Below, piece after piece: positions 29,253 through 39,607 of a DNA stretch of 64,000 bases. How positions within the stretch are numbered: position 1 is the first letter of the stretch; the number at the start of each line of letters is the position of its first letter. The stretch covers positions 822,401 to 886,400 of the forward strand of contig OY755175.1 in the NCBI GenBank assembly GCA_963576735.1, in the 5' to 3' direction. This DNA comes from Bedellia somnulentella (Eukaryota; Arthropoda; Insecta; Lepidoptera; Bedelliidae). The notes below the pieces were generated by a model. That model searched no databases, was not told the DNA's origin, and worked only from the letters and a program-made list of their open reading frames with translations. The position numbers and the translations under genes are program-made.

Positions 29253-29816
29253 TGTTACGACATCTGTTCGCAAGTAGGAGATAGGATTTGCCACTACTAG
29301 ATTATACTAGATGGCGTTACTAGTAATTAATGAGTCTCCATGATATCTGTTGCTGAAGGAAGTGTCACTACTAGAGAACAGATGGCGTTACTAGTATTTT
29401 AATAAGTAAAAAAAGGAATTACTAGATGTTTCTCGAATATCGACTTTTCGAGAATGTGGTACTAGAACTTTCTGTAATATTCGCGTATTTGAGATTTGGC
29501 ATATATAAAGAGCAACGCGTGCTACGGAGTTATTCGAGTGCGAAGAACTAAAGCGAGAACAAGCGAAATACTAGAGCGAAGAAATTAAATACGACAGTGC
29601 AGTGATATACGGATTACGGAAAAAAGATTAACGGTGTGGACAGTGTTACTATAACGGAGTAAATTAGTGTTGTTAATTAGTGCGAGTATCGATAGTTAAT
29701 TATCGATAGTGTTTGTTGTGTTGTGTAAACTGCGTTATTGGTCAATAAATATAATTACACCTTATTGCACGAAAGTGTTACTAGTATTTACCAAATTAAG
29801 AACCCGGTACGTAACA
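29253..29816 (+). repeat. 3' LTR of the long gypsy element
   Basis: Differs from the 5' LTR at four positions: AGTAATTAAT for AGTATTTAAT, AAAGATTAA for AAAGCTTAA, and two changes in GTGTTACTAGT for GTGTGACTGGT. Confidence 0.95.
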
Positions 29817-29965
29817 ATATTGTTAATTTTGTAGTAAATATTTATTTTATTTTATTCAGTTTCAAAAATTTTTAACTTTACAATATGTGTTTTCGTTTCA
29901 CTGGACGTTGGCAAAGTTACTGTGTTGAAACACGGTCAAAGGCCATTGAAGAAAAATTAAATTGA
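29817..29965 (+). other. 3' UTR of the LINE split by the gypsy element
   Basis: Continues the LINE whose C-terminus ends at 23811. It ends GGTCAAAGGCCATTGAAGAA with an A-rich tail, a 3' end I know from insect LINEs. Confidence 0.45.
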
Positions 29966-30584
29966 ATTATAGTACATGGTTAGTGGTATACCGGCACTTG
30001 TGAGGTTAATCATGTATGTGACAAACCTATACAAATATCTGTACTGTTACTTCTACTGGTTGAATGTAGATAAGTAAAGAGAGTATGTTAATATCACAAT
30101 GTGCGCTTGGTGAGTGTAGAAGTAATGCCTCTGGTTGGTCAGACTGTGCGAATGACCATGTGGTTTGCTAAAGTAAGTGGCCCATGCCAAGTTGTATGCA
30201 AGTTGTTGAAGCAAGAGACGAATATATTGAGAATATGTGAGATTATATTATTTATTGTGGGAGGCCTGTGTCCTACAGCGGGCCATGGAGCTAAGCAGCT
30301 ATGGATCAGAACAGTTTAACAACGAGAAACAAAATTCTGTAAAAAGATCTTATTTGTCCTTTAAGGAGTCATACAAGCTTTTGGACAGTTTCTGACCAGT
30401 TTCATCATCACTTACATCGCTACACATCTAAACGATATGTAGCCTTCACTTGCTTGAGGGAAGGTCTGAGTCGGATTTTTTTTCTATGTTAATATCATCA
30501 CGTCTATAGCATAATTGGGTTTAAATTATACAAAATAATGACATCTTCTGCTATCTTTTCCCTCCTTTTTTATACTACATTAGA
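29966..30584. other. No gene seen; short repeat relic
   Basis: Mixed sequence without a supportable gene. GTGGGAGGCCTGTGTCCTAC at about 30258 resembles the end of Lepidopteran RTE/SINE repeats. Otherwise unexplained. Confidence 0.35.
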
Positions 30585-31260
30585 TAGATAGATAAAAACT
30601 TTATTTATGTTATCATAACAATCACATACAACACATTAAAACACATACAAAAATAAAAGTAAAAAGTAAAAATGTGTGATAATAAAAGAAAAAAAACAAA
30701 TTACAAATGTGCAAGGTATGTGCGCTATGGTAACACAAACTAGGCCATAACTCAGCGTTTATAAATGCTATAAAGCAAAAACACTGATTTTCAGGTATAG
30801 CCTAAGAGCATTTGATGGTAAACAAAAATCAATTGAGCATCTGCCACAAACATAAAAAGAACATAAAAATACCTACAAATAAAACATTAAATATGGTTAA
30901 CATATTCCAACGCAAATGACTAATAATAAAAAGAGTCAATAAATAAATGTTACAATCAGACTAGAATTACAAAATAAAAAATAATAAATATATAAGACAT
31001 ACATTATGTTTAAAATTGATAAGTTTAGCACTACTTAAATAACCCTATTTCACTGAAAGTTGACAACAGATTGTGCAAAGCATTTCGGTATGTTTAATCT
31101 TTGAATTTCAAGTAAATGAGTCTTCAGTAACGTTTTGAATTTAAATTTACTAGTAGAATCTCTGATGGGCTTCTGATGAATCTCTGACATTAGCCAATTA
31201 GAGTCTACACCCACTAGTCAGGAAGCTAGATCTTGCACAAGGGCGCGCCATACACAGTAA
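30585..31260 (-). mobile_element. 5'-truncated LINE end, minus strand
   Basis: Minus-strand reading at 31240-31060 gives PIRDSTSKFKFKTLLKTHLL, an ending typical of LINE ORF2, then a long AT-rich 3' UTR with AATAAAG near the end and a tail of TATC repeats (30585-30597). The UTR contains CTGAAAATCAGTGTT at about 30783-30797, also seen in the insertion at 10882-11097. Confidence 0.5.
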
Positions 31261-31548
31261 ACATTTTTATTTGCAATTTTAAATGAGTTTGACCCCTTGT
31301 GTCTAATTAAGAGTAAAAAAATACTAATTAATTCATATTTGACACATTGTGATTTAATAATACAGAAGAATATAAACGGGTTTATTAGATTTAGGTCTAA
31401 GTTGTAAAATTTGTTTATTGAATGTATATTCTTAATATTGTTATGTTATGTTGTATTTTATTGTTAGTTGTTGATGCCATTTTGATGATGAATAAAGGTA
31501 CATTTGTATGTAAATGTGTTTTTATTGAATAGTAGGTCTCCTTCTGCG
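31261..31548. other. No gene seen
   Basis: AT-rich. A plus-strand stretch ending GATGATGAATAAAGGTACA near 31500 may be another LINE 3' end. Confidence 0.3.
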
Positions 31549-31644
31549 ACTACGTTCGCGAAAAAAATATTATGCAAGACGACTCGCACTTGCCTGTTAT
31601 ATAATTTCTGACTTCATGTCTGAAAGTATGCCATCAGGTTATAA

Positions 31645-32178
31645 CATAGATGTACTAATAAAAAACAGTAGATAAGTCATGCGCGCTCATAAGTGGCACT
31701 TAAAAAACAGGCTAAATGGCTCATCTGACTTCAGTCGCGCACTAGCTGCCGTCGCAATCGTTCACCTGTTTTTGCGTGTTTGTTTATCAAAATAATCGAG
31801 AATGCCGTCGTGTGTGATGAGATTTTGCACAAACTATAGTAGAAAAACTACTAAAATGATGAGATTACTTATCATTCGTAAGTATTATAAATTTACAACG
31901 TTTTAATTATAATTTATAATAAATCGTGTGTATAGGTCTTAATTATTCTTTGTCAAACGGTCGTCTTAGTGTCAAATTTCACGACGGTACAGAGAAAATA
32001 TGTTTATCTCTTTTTAGCGCTTGCTTTAAGATGTGCTATCTCGCCTACATTTCAAATGTATTTCTTGGTGTGTTGTTTGGATATATTTCTAGTGGTGTGC
32101 GTTCATCTGCCGCAATCGGTGCCACTCGTAAGCGCCGGTTTCCTCGTTAATGACCTATCTAACGTTTTTTAATCTATG
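31645..32178 (+). mobile_element. P-like THAP-exon transposon remnant, copy 1
   Basis: 534 bp flanked by an exact 8-bp duplication GGTTATAA (31637-31644, 32179-32186). The ends are imperfect inverted repeats: CATAGAT, then TAAAAAAC and AGATAAGTCAT on the left against CATAGATTAAAAAAC and AGATAGGTCAT from the right. The uninterrupted site is present at 33275-33282. Inside is a THAP-like first exon with a splice donor. An 8-bp TSD plus a THAP domain points to the P superfamily; too short to encode a transposase. Confidence 0.65.
31802..31877 (+). pseudogene. THAP-type first exon, copy 1
   Basis: From ATG 31802: MPSCVMRFCTNYSRKTTK, the start of a THAP finger (Cys 4, Cys 9, then Asn-x-Ser). A one-base loss then moves the continuation (EITYH-like) to another frame. 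The exon ends at CG/GTAAGT (donor 31878-31883). THAP domains are C2CH DNA-binding fingers found in P-element transposases. Downstream no His-x-Phe-Pro exon is seen. Confidence 0.6.
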
Positions 32179-32247
32179 GGTTATAATCAAGATTAATAAT
32201 GATTATAATCAAGACCTTTAAATAAAGCAAAAATCTATCTTATCTTC

Positions 32248-32805
32248 TGTGGTGCATTAGTGGAAGAACTAGGGCTCCATGGATTATCATGTCGTCGCAG
32301 CGCTGGCCGTATTTCACGCCATACAGCCATTAACGATATTATCAGACTGGCCCTTGCCACCATCAATATACCAGCGATCTTGGAACCATCTGGATTGTTG
32401 CGTGATGATGGCAGGAGACCGGATGGTATGTCGTTAATTCCCTGGAAAAATGGGAGGACGCTTGTGTGGGATGCAACTTGTGTCGACACACTGGCGCCTT
32501 CCCATTTGTCTCGGTCTGCTGTTCGGGCTGGAGCTGCTGCGACATACTCTGAGGATCTAAAGAAGCGTAAATATGGCTTCCTGGATGACAGTCATATTTT
32601 TATCCCTTTTGCCGTGGAGACCCTCGGTCCATGGGGTTCAGATGCGCGTAGATTTTTTAAAGAAATATCTGCGCACCTAGTCGAAGCTAGCGGGGATCCT
32701 AGGGCTGGCACATACTTTGGTCAGAGAGTAAGTATTGCAATACAGAGGGGTAATGCAGCCAGCCTCTTGAGAACCCTACCCCCTAGCGGCAGCATTTTGA
32801 AATAA
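32248..32805 (+). pseudogene. Retroelement C-terminal domain, PD-(D/E)XK-like
   Basis: Reads CGALVEELGLHGLSCRRSAG, then HTAINDIIRLALATINIPA, a RPDGMSLIPW block, LVWDATCVDTLAPSH, FIPFAVETLGPWG and ISIAIQRGNAASLL, ending at 32805. I know this set (GLHGLSC, RPDG, WDxTCxDT, RGNAAS) from proteins that follow reverse transcriptases in many invertebrate retroelements. The RPDG...WDATCVDT spacing suggests a PD-(D/E)XK-type nuclease, but I cannot name the clade. The RT itself is absent by truncation at 32248. Confidence 0.45.
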
Positions 32806-33050
32806 AAATTATATTGTTTAATTTAATTTCTGCTGTAAATATTTAATTAATTAGTCACGTTTAAGTTTAGTATTATATTTGTTAAGTGTGTACATATATT
32901 ATATTACTGTTAATAAACAATTATTACCCCTCTTATCTTCTTCCCTTTAATTGACATACAATATTAGAATAAGACTTTAGTTATATATAATCATATGATT
33001 GTGTTAATATGTATGCTGTTGGTGTTCCTTAAATAAATAAATAAATAATA
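32249..33050 (+). mobile_element. 5'-truncated retroelement in the Helitron-like block
   Basis: Contains the domain above and a 3' end GTATGCTGTTGGTGTTCCTT with AAAT repeats (33013-33050), like the 3' end of the plus-strand LINE at 22.39 kb. Its limits come from comparison with the uninterrupted duplicate (33321-33345). Confidence 0.6.
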
Positions 33051-33330
33051 AATATTTAAAATTCTCGCGTCACAATGTTTGTCTCCATACTCCTCCGAAA
33101 CGGCTTTACAGATTTTAACCAAATTTTGCATGCATATTCAGTAGGTCTAAGAATCGGCTAACATCTATTTTTCGTACCCCTAACTGTTCGCGTTCGCGTA
33201 AAAAATATTATGCAAGACGACTCGCACTTGCCTGTTATATAATTTCTGACTTCACGTCTGAAAGTATGCCATCAGGTTATAATCAAGATCAATAATGATT
33301 TAAATAAAGCAAAAATATATCTTATCTTCT
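33051..33330 (+). repeat. Helitron-like start A, then unit copy B
   Basis: 33051-33188 (TATTTAAAATTCTCGCGTCA onward) is repeated at 33340-33440. 33189-33330 is unit copy B, with the empty site CATCAGGTTATAATCAAG at 33270-33287. Confidence 0.65.
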
Positions 33331-33535
33331 TCTCTACTAATATTTAAAATTCTCGCGTCACAATGTTTGTCATGTCAAATTTTGCATGCATATTCAGTAG
33401 GTCTAAGAATCGGCTAACATCTATTTTTCGTACCCCTAAGTGTTAAGGGTTGTCCACCCTCAACATTTTTTTTATTAAAACGCCTAAAGTTAGGCATAAG
33501 CAAATTTACAGTACGAAGTCTATCGGGTCAGCTAG
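33331..33535 (+). mobile_element. Short Helitron-like element ending CTAG
   Basis: Starts TCTCTACTAATATTTAAAAT and ends GTCAGCTAG/T at 33535. A TC start and CTAG end are the Helitron pattern; small non-autonomous copies of this look are common in Lepidoptera. Confidence 0.5.
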
Positions 33536-33540
33536 TACAA

Positions 33541-33659
33541 TCTATACTTATAATAAATCTGTAGAGAGGTCAATTCTGTACATTAAATATATTTTCAAAA
33601 TAACTATCAGGGGGTGATTAGGGATCGATACTGATGCCAAAAATGCAATCAGTAAAATT

Positions 33660-33713
<54 letters not shown>

Positions 33714-34566
33714 GGTTTGTATGTTCCTTATGGAAACAAAAACTACTCGACGGATTTTAACGAAACTTGGCACAATTATTCTCCATACTCCTGGGCAGGT
33801 TATAGTATACTTTTCAACAGAGTAGTGAAGGAAAATTTGGGGAAATTTTGGGAAAACGGGAAAAGTTACTCCATTTTTTAAGCTTCCGTCGCGTATGCAG
33901 CCTTAATGGTTAAATTTACATAGAAATAATGTATGACGGAAATATTCTTCATAAAATTATCTAAAAAAAAATCCGCAACAGTATATGTCTATCTTTTATG
34001 GTTGACTCACAATAACACGTGTAATTCCTGATAGCTTAGCAGTTCGGAACATTCTGTTTATATTTGTTTACTCTTACGTTTGTAAAACTCTCACTCATCC
34101 CTAATTTAAAAAAGGTAACATTATTACCTATTCAATAAAAAAAGAATTATAGAAATCGGTAGAGAAACACCGAAATTATACATAAAATAAGCCATCGCGC
34201 CTGTGACCAAAACCAATGACCAAAACCAAATCTTTACTAATTTACATATAACATACTAGATGACGCCAGTAGTTGCATGCTCATCGCGTAATAATGATAT
34301 ATAGTTTGTGGTAATGATTACTTTTTTAGATTGTTATAAATACTTCATAGCGGTTTATTCCAAAATTTGCTATTAAACGGAAATACTGAACCGTTCATAA
34401 AAGCGCATTTAAAATCAACAAACTACACTGTTCAGGGAGTGCTATAAATTTAATAAATTGAAAACATTGCGCTAAATTTTTCACAATGCTTGAGCAGTGA
34501 CTGAAGAAAGTAACCTCAGATATTTAAAAAAAACTCTACCCGTGCGAAGCTGGGCTGATCCACTAG
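33541..34566 (+). mobile_element. Non-autonomous Helitron-like element
   Basis: Starts TCTATACTTATAATAAATCT at 33541 after an A, and ends GATCCACTAG at 34566 before a T, so it sits between A and T as Helitrons do. A GTGCGAAGCTGGGCTGATC stretch just before the end can form the usual 3' hairpin. Interior holds a TGTC microsatellite and the CTACTCGACGGATTTTAACG segment I know from Lepidopteran Helitron-type repeats. No Rep/helicase coding. Confidence 0.65.
33662..33713 (+). repeat. TGTC microsatellite
   Basis: About thirteen TGTC units inside the Helitron-like element. Confidence 0.95.
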
Positions 34567-35546
34567 TATAAAATAACAACTTTGAGCTGGGGAATGAAAA
34601 CCGTGTTATCTAGTAAATCTATAAATATTTCTTCAAAATTTGCGGCATTTCGCAAAAAGGTAGTTTTACTTCTTGATAAATTCCATTTTTCTCCCTTATA
34701 TTTGCAGACCTGTAAAATCATGTCAAAAAAATGCTCCGCTGGTAACCTGGGTGAACCGTGCGGTGTAATTCTGAGGCATACCTCGATTGTTATAAGTACA
34801 GTCGATTAAGGGTTATGGTTTTTCGATGCTCCTATGGGAACCTTTACGCAATCCGAGATATATTTTGTTCTGGATGTTAAACCGGTGTAATCGTCATGAA
34901 ACACTTGTAACTAACATTCTTGTACAAGCGCCGACACGACAAGCTGGACATTTGACTTGAAACATCATCACATATCAGCTTGACCATCAGAATTACAGGA
35001 TGAGTTTAAGGATCTTTTTCGTCTGTAGACTGTGTTAAATTAAAAGTTTCAGCTGTCGTCTAAAGTATACAAATTATGTGTGAAGCAATTTATTAAAGGC
35101 CTTCTTAGTTTGTGGTAGTTTATGCATAAGTTAATATGAAAGACATAGGTCCGACACTCGGATAGCCAATCAAATACCTCTTTTTATTGGGAAGGACAAA
35201 GACCATTTATTACTTTTAAACCCATACTATAAATACTAAGTATATAACGTCAGTAAACAATATTTATAATGTCGAAGGCTATACTTCCGATAAAGGTAAA
35301 GGTATTATAAGGCATGATTTTACTTACTGAAAATGTCATAAATGCTCGTGAAACTAAAGTGATTTCCTAAAATATTTGGCCTAGCACGCTCACAGGTGTA
35401 TGTGTCATAAACTATAGCAATAGACACCTGAAAATTAAGAAATAAGGAAATATCCATTTGTGATACACGTGCGCGAGGTTACAAACAAATGTTACTAGGG
35501 TTACTACTCTCCAAGTATTATTTATTTAAACATAAACACTTACATA
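34567..35546. other. No gene seen
   Basis: AT-rich sequence. A 75-codon frame at 34582 has no recognisable content. Confidence 0.4.
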
Positions 35547-35700
35547 ATCATCATCATCATTCAGCCAACAGACGTCCACTACTGGACATAGGCTTCCCCT
35601 GAAGATTTCTTTCTTTCTTCCCGCCATTTTCACCAAATCGTCCGTCCACCGTGTGGGCCTACCCATACTGCGTCGTCCGGTACTTGGCCGCCACTCCAAG
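35547..35700 (-). mobile_element. RTE 3' end with TGA-repeat tail
   Basis: On the minus strand it ends CCTATGTCCAGTAGTGGACG, TCTGTTGGCTGAATGATGATGATGATT. This is the classic end of Lepidopteran RTE elements. Truncated 5'. Confidence 0.65.
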
Positions 35701-35918
35701 ACATATATGGCTTGAAATACCCAAACGGGGTAGCAGCAGAATTAAATATTTGTCAGCCACTTTTGGAAGTTCAGTCGGGAAAGGATAGTAAAATAAAAAT
35801 TGTCAATGATGGGTCTTCAGCCGCATTGCCCAAATCACTAAGTTAGTGGTTTTCTAAGCCCTGGCTAACCCGTTTTGGGCTTTATGGCCGTGAGTATATG
35901 GATTTATGTATGTCATAC
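35701..35918. repeat. SINE family A, two opposed partial copies
   Basis: 35701-35841 is a minus-strand copy (ends AGCCACTTTTGGAAG and GGGTCTTCAGCCGCATTGCCC); 35842-35918 is a plus-strand 3' end (GCCCTGGCTAACCCG to GCCGTGAGTATATGG). Confidence 0.6.
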
Positions 35919-37177
35919 ATATTATCTGTGGTTATACACAGATCAAATAAGGTCCAAACTAAGTATGGCTTGTATTAGGGGACATGGTCATGAAACGACA
36001 AAAAATATTATGAAGTCCCAAATGCCCCTTCATTGGGCGGATTGAAGGCGATTGTAGGGAATTAACCTATTGTCGAACATCGGCAATCGACTTTTGTTTA
36101 CGTTTATTAGTTACGTTTGTATGTTTGAGAAGATGATAAACGAAGGCGTAGATTTAGCCTGCTTACCGCACTATCGGTGCATTTTTCCGTACATCTAGGC
36201 TGTAATACGACTATTCGCTCTCATATTGCTGTGCCTGAAAAAGGTCCATCCATGTTGTAAATAACCTTATAAAAGCTATGAAATGCAATAAATATATTTG
36301 AATTTATTTCTGCAATTGAGTCAATCATTTCAATTTGGTTTCCAATAATATTTTCCATGTATGTCTTGGTAAATCTCCACCGTTGCCAACCCTATATAAG
36401 TATGAAACAATTGTCACAATAAGGATGTTCGTTTCCTCCTATAACTAGTTTAGACTACATGCTTACCTTGAAGAGGATAATGACAGACTCTTAAACATTT
36501 CGAGAAAACTAGTTGACCATATTATCCTGAAAAAACCTGATTATGAAGTTGAGTTACCGAATTATTGGTACTTTAAGGGCCTCGTAGCGTTGGTTTTAAA
36601 AACATGACCATATTTTACTTTGAGTAACTACTAATCGTAGCCTTTTTTTTTAATAAGGAATGGCACTTTGGGTTTTCAGGAGGCGGAGTGCGAGAACCAA
36701 TCGAAATAACGTTTATGTTTGATCACGAGTTTCAAACATTCATCATCATCAGCCAACAACCGGATCTGTGCTGCCCCAATCCATCGTTAATTACTCATAC
36801 ATCGATTATCGTACATAAGTATACAACTGACATATCTTTTTACTCCTTTTCCTCAGATATTTAAACAGGGCCCTAGAGTACATATATCTCATATAGAAAT
36901 AGAAAAAAAAAGACTATTACGATAAAATTTGGTCTATATTTGTTGCGAGATTATAAAGTTTATAACAACGATAAATTAAAATGTAGTGGTTGCCCTTGCT
37001 CCCACGTCGTGTAGCATATGGCTATGGCTGTCATATTTAGCAGGTCAGATTTTGATTTACGAAACACAATTTATGAAGCGGCTAGATACAAAATATAATA
37101 TAGTTGCTAAAATAATTCTGTTGCCGTCAACCTGATATTGCTTGAAGGTATTCGAAGTAAATGTGAAAAAGCTGTTA
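35919..37177. other. No gene seen; one RTE tail at 36738-36800
   Basis: AT-rich. CATCATCATCAGCCAACAAC at 36740 is a minus-strand RTE tail relic. Nothing else is recognisable. Confidence 0.4.
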
Positions 37178-37412
37178 GCTGTGTCGGTTCAAAATAGTAC
37201 TGCACTATTTCTTCCCATGGGTGTGCGTAAGAGGCGACTTAGGGTATGGAGTCTTTTAAGTGATTTTTGAGTGATGTGGTAGGAGATCCATCACCAACAA
37301 CCTATATTATGCCATCCTTACCCCACTCAACTTTCAAACGTGTCTGAGGAATTTCTTATTTCTCAGCTCTGGCTATCCGTTTTAGGGATTTATAGCCGTG
37401 AATATATGAATG
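37178..37412 (+). repeat. SINE family A copy
   Basis: Diagnostic blocks in order: TGTGTCGGTTC head, GTAAGAGGCGACTTAGGG, GGAGATCCATCACCAACAAC, TCAGCTCTGGCTATCC and the tail GATTTATAGCCGTGAATAT. Confidence 0.75.
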
Positions 37413-38675
37413 TGATGAATTAAATGAAGCTTGAAGGTTGATCAAAATATTGAAACGTGGATAAGTTTTTACTTAGCATATTGCACCAGTCATGACGTTA
37501 TAGATAGGAAGACAAAAAACTTGTCATAACAGTTAGAACATGCAATTGAACGGAATATCAAAACGTAACACATTTTCCACTTATTAACATATGTTACGCA
37601 CATGCGTTACGCAAGTATTGTCTAGATTCCCATGTTCTATGAAATTATTAGTTTTCCTCATCATTTTCTCATACGATAACGTTTTCCGTCTGTTATACAA
37701 TACTAGATATGTATAGCTCTTATTGTGTTCTTCATAAAGTTGATTTTGTGTTGATATTAAGTATCAAATACATTAGAAGCTAGGAAGGCTTCTTTGTTTT
37801 ATACAGTAGAAAGTTAGGGATGGGATTCTTGTAGAATTTGTAGATAGACCAAAGGTTTTTTTCTTGACGTATTTAGATATATAGAAAATATTGTTACATA
37901 CTTTAAACCAGTGTTACATTAATTTGCTAATATTTAAGAAGTGTTTTGAAAGAACCCACACAGAAAAAGCATGAGTTTAGAGTATTCATTATAAGGTGAA
38001 TTTATTACTGAGTTAAGGAGACACGAAAAAAGTTGACGTTATATTTTAAGACTTATAATGTTCAAATATTGCTTAATTAAAATAAAAAAAGTAAAAACAC
38101 AGCATTTTATATTGTTTCCTTGTATTTTCTAAAGAATCCTTATTAATTAAACTTAATACTGCTTAATCTATAAGATACTAAATATGAATCAAATCATACA
38201 ATAAAACATCGATAAAATCGATACTCGAGCGAGACATCAAACCCTCATATTAATCGTAACCACTTTTTTTCGGATTACCCGTGAGAGTTGCAATACCACT
38301 TGCAACCTCTTTTGAAAAAACTCATTGTGTGATGTGGGAACGAGAGGTTGGCACCTGTTCGGTGTGGCTGGGATTCCAAAAACCAATGATGTTTTTTTTT
38401 AGCTTTCCCGCCCAAATTTTGCGGTTATGTGGCGGGCTTGCGGTTTCTGTTGTATTGTTATTATAATTTACCACGTTATTTTATATGGATTTATAGGTGA
38501 CGTGTGATATTGTTAAAGCCTGTTTTAGTAAAACTTTAGAGGCATCTCTCTGGAATTCGATGTTTCCTTGTTACAACTAAGTTTACTTAATTTAATGTTA
38601 ACTATAAATATATAGTTAGTTTTAGTAGTATACAAATATTATAAAAAAATAACTAAAGTTTATAAAATTATACCA
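37413..38675. other. No gene seen
   Basis: AT-rich. A 61-codon frame at 38281 has no support. Confidence 0.4.
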
Positions 38676-38765
38676 AGGGAAGTTTGCCAGGATCGTAGAA
38701 AGTGGCGATCGATAGGCTCTGCCCACCCCGTTAGGAAATAATAGCGTGAGTATATTTACGTAAAG
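38676..38765 (+). mobile_element. 3' end fragment of the 15.6-kb RTE-like LINE family
   Basis: Matches the reverse complement of about 15650-15735: GTGGCGATCGATAG, CTCTGCCCACCCCG and AGCGTGAGTATA. Confidence 0.6.
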
Positions 38766-39463
38766 GTATATATTTTTGTTTTAGTTTCTTGATGAGACTT
38801 GATTGCTTATTAAACAGCATATTGCCAGATTTTCATATGCAGATAACAAGCAAGGATTGAATTGATCAAACCTATGACTATGATGTTCTTAATTTATTTA
38901 GCGATTAGAGAAACTTTCGCTTAATTTATTCGGATATATATATTATCAGAGAGTACTGTTAATAGTCAAGAGCTTTCATAAATATATATAGTGCCGTATA
39001 TATAGGTGATGCGGCGGCTGCGCACAGTGTCTGGAGTACTGACAGGACATTGTTGGTCCTCGCGATACAGGCTTAGCCTAGTGCGAGGTAATTTGTATCA
39101 TTTAGTAAATAAAAAAGTATTTTTTAATTACGCATAATAAATGTGTATGGAGGCTGACGAAACGGTGCTCACGTGCTCCAGGAATGCACAAGAGTAGCCG
39201 ACATCCGCAACAACACGATAGGATCCATCAATTCGCTCCCAGGGATACTAGCTGACCTGGATAAGATACTCGCTTTCTGGACGGAATTCGGCTGAGAGAT
39301 TCAGATGACCACTGGGTCGTACTCTTTGACTGGGTCCACGTACAATGGCCTACCACGGCGGGTTCAGTGCGGAAACCGGAGTTTACCCCCCGTCTAATAA
39401 AAAAACAAGGGTGTTGTAGTGGTTCGCCTTTGTAAGTTTAAATTAAAGTAAACAATTTATAAG
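38766..39463. other. Mostly unassigned; GC-rich relic at 39150-39400
   Basis: The part at 39170-39280 translates in pieces as RNNTIGSINSLPGILADLDK, which looks like a retroelement ORF relic that I cannot classify. GCACTAGGCTAAGCCTGTAT (minus strand, about 39070) resembles 49450-49490. Confidence 0.3.
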
Positions 39464-39607
39464 TTACGCCCGATTTCTGAATTGAGTATTCCAGCTGAGA
39501 ACAACTTAAGTATCGTTCTGTCGCATTGAAATCCTAGCAACTGAATGAGACAGAACGTTACTTAAGTTATTCTCAGCTGGAATACTCAATTCAGAAATCG
39601 GGCGTAA
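39464..39607. mobile_element. 144-bp inverted-repeat MITE
   Basis: Arms of about 58 bp: TTACGCCCGATTTCTGAATT on the left and its complement on the right, with only a few mismatches and a 25-bp centre. TA at each outer end would fit a mariner-type target, but the pattern is also part of the palindrome, so the superfamily is open. Confidence 0.7.

Larger units (their letters stand above)
23832..29816 (+). mobile_element. Ty3/gypsy retrotransposon, nearly complete copy
   Basis: Two 564-bp LTRs (23832-24395, 29253-29816) differ at four positions that I can see, about 0.7%. The flanks are a 4-bp ATAT duplication (23828-23831, 29817-29820). Inside are a tRNA-Leu-like primer site, gag with one frameshift, a full-length pol in the -1 frame relative to the gag end, and a purine tract. 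No envelope-like frame follows pol. It belongs to the same family as the short copy at 5547-8024. Confidence 0.95.
31549..32248 (+). repeat. Helitron-associated unit, copy A (invaded)
   Basis: Bases 31549-31644 plus 32187-32248 match 33189-33330 closely (AAATATTATGCAAGACGACT, CACTTGCCTGTTATATAATT and onward). The two halves of copy A are separated by the THAP-exon element at 31645-32178. Copy B is uninterrupted, so the pair documents the insertion. Confidence 0.75.
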
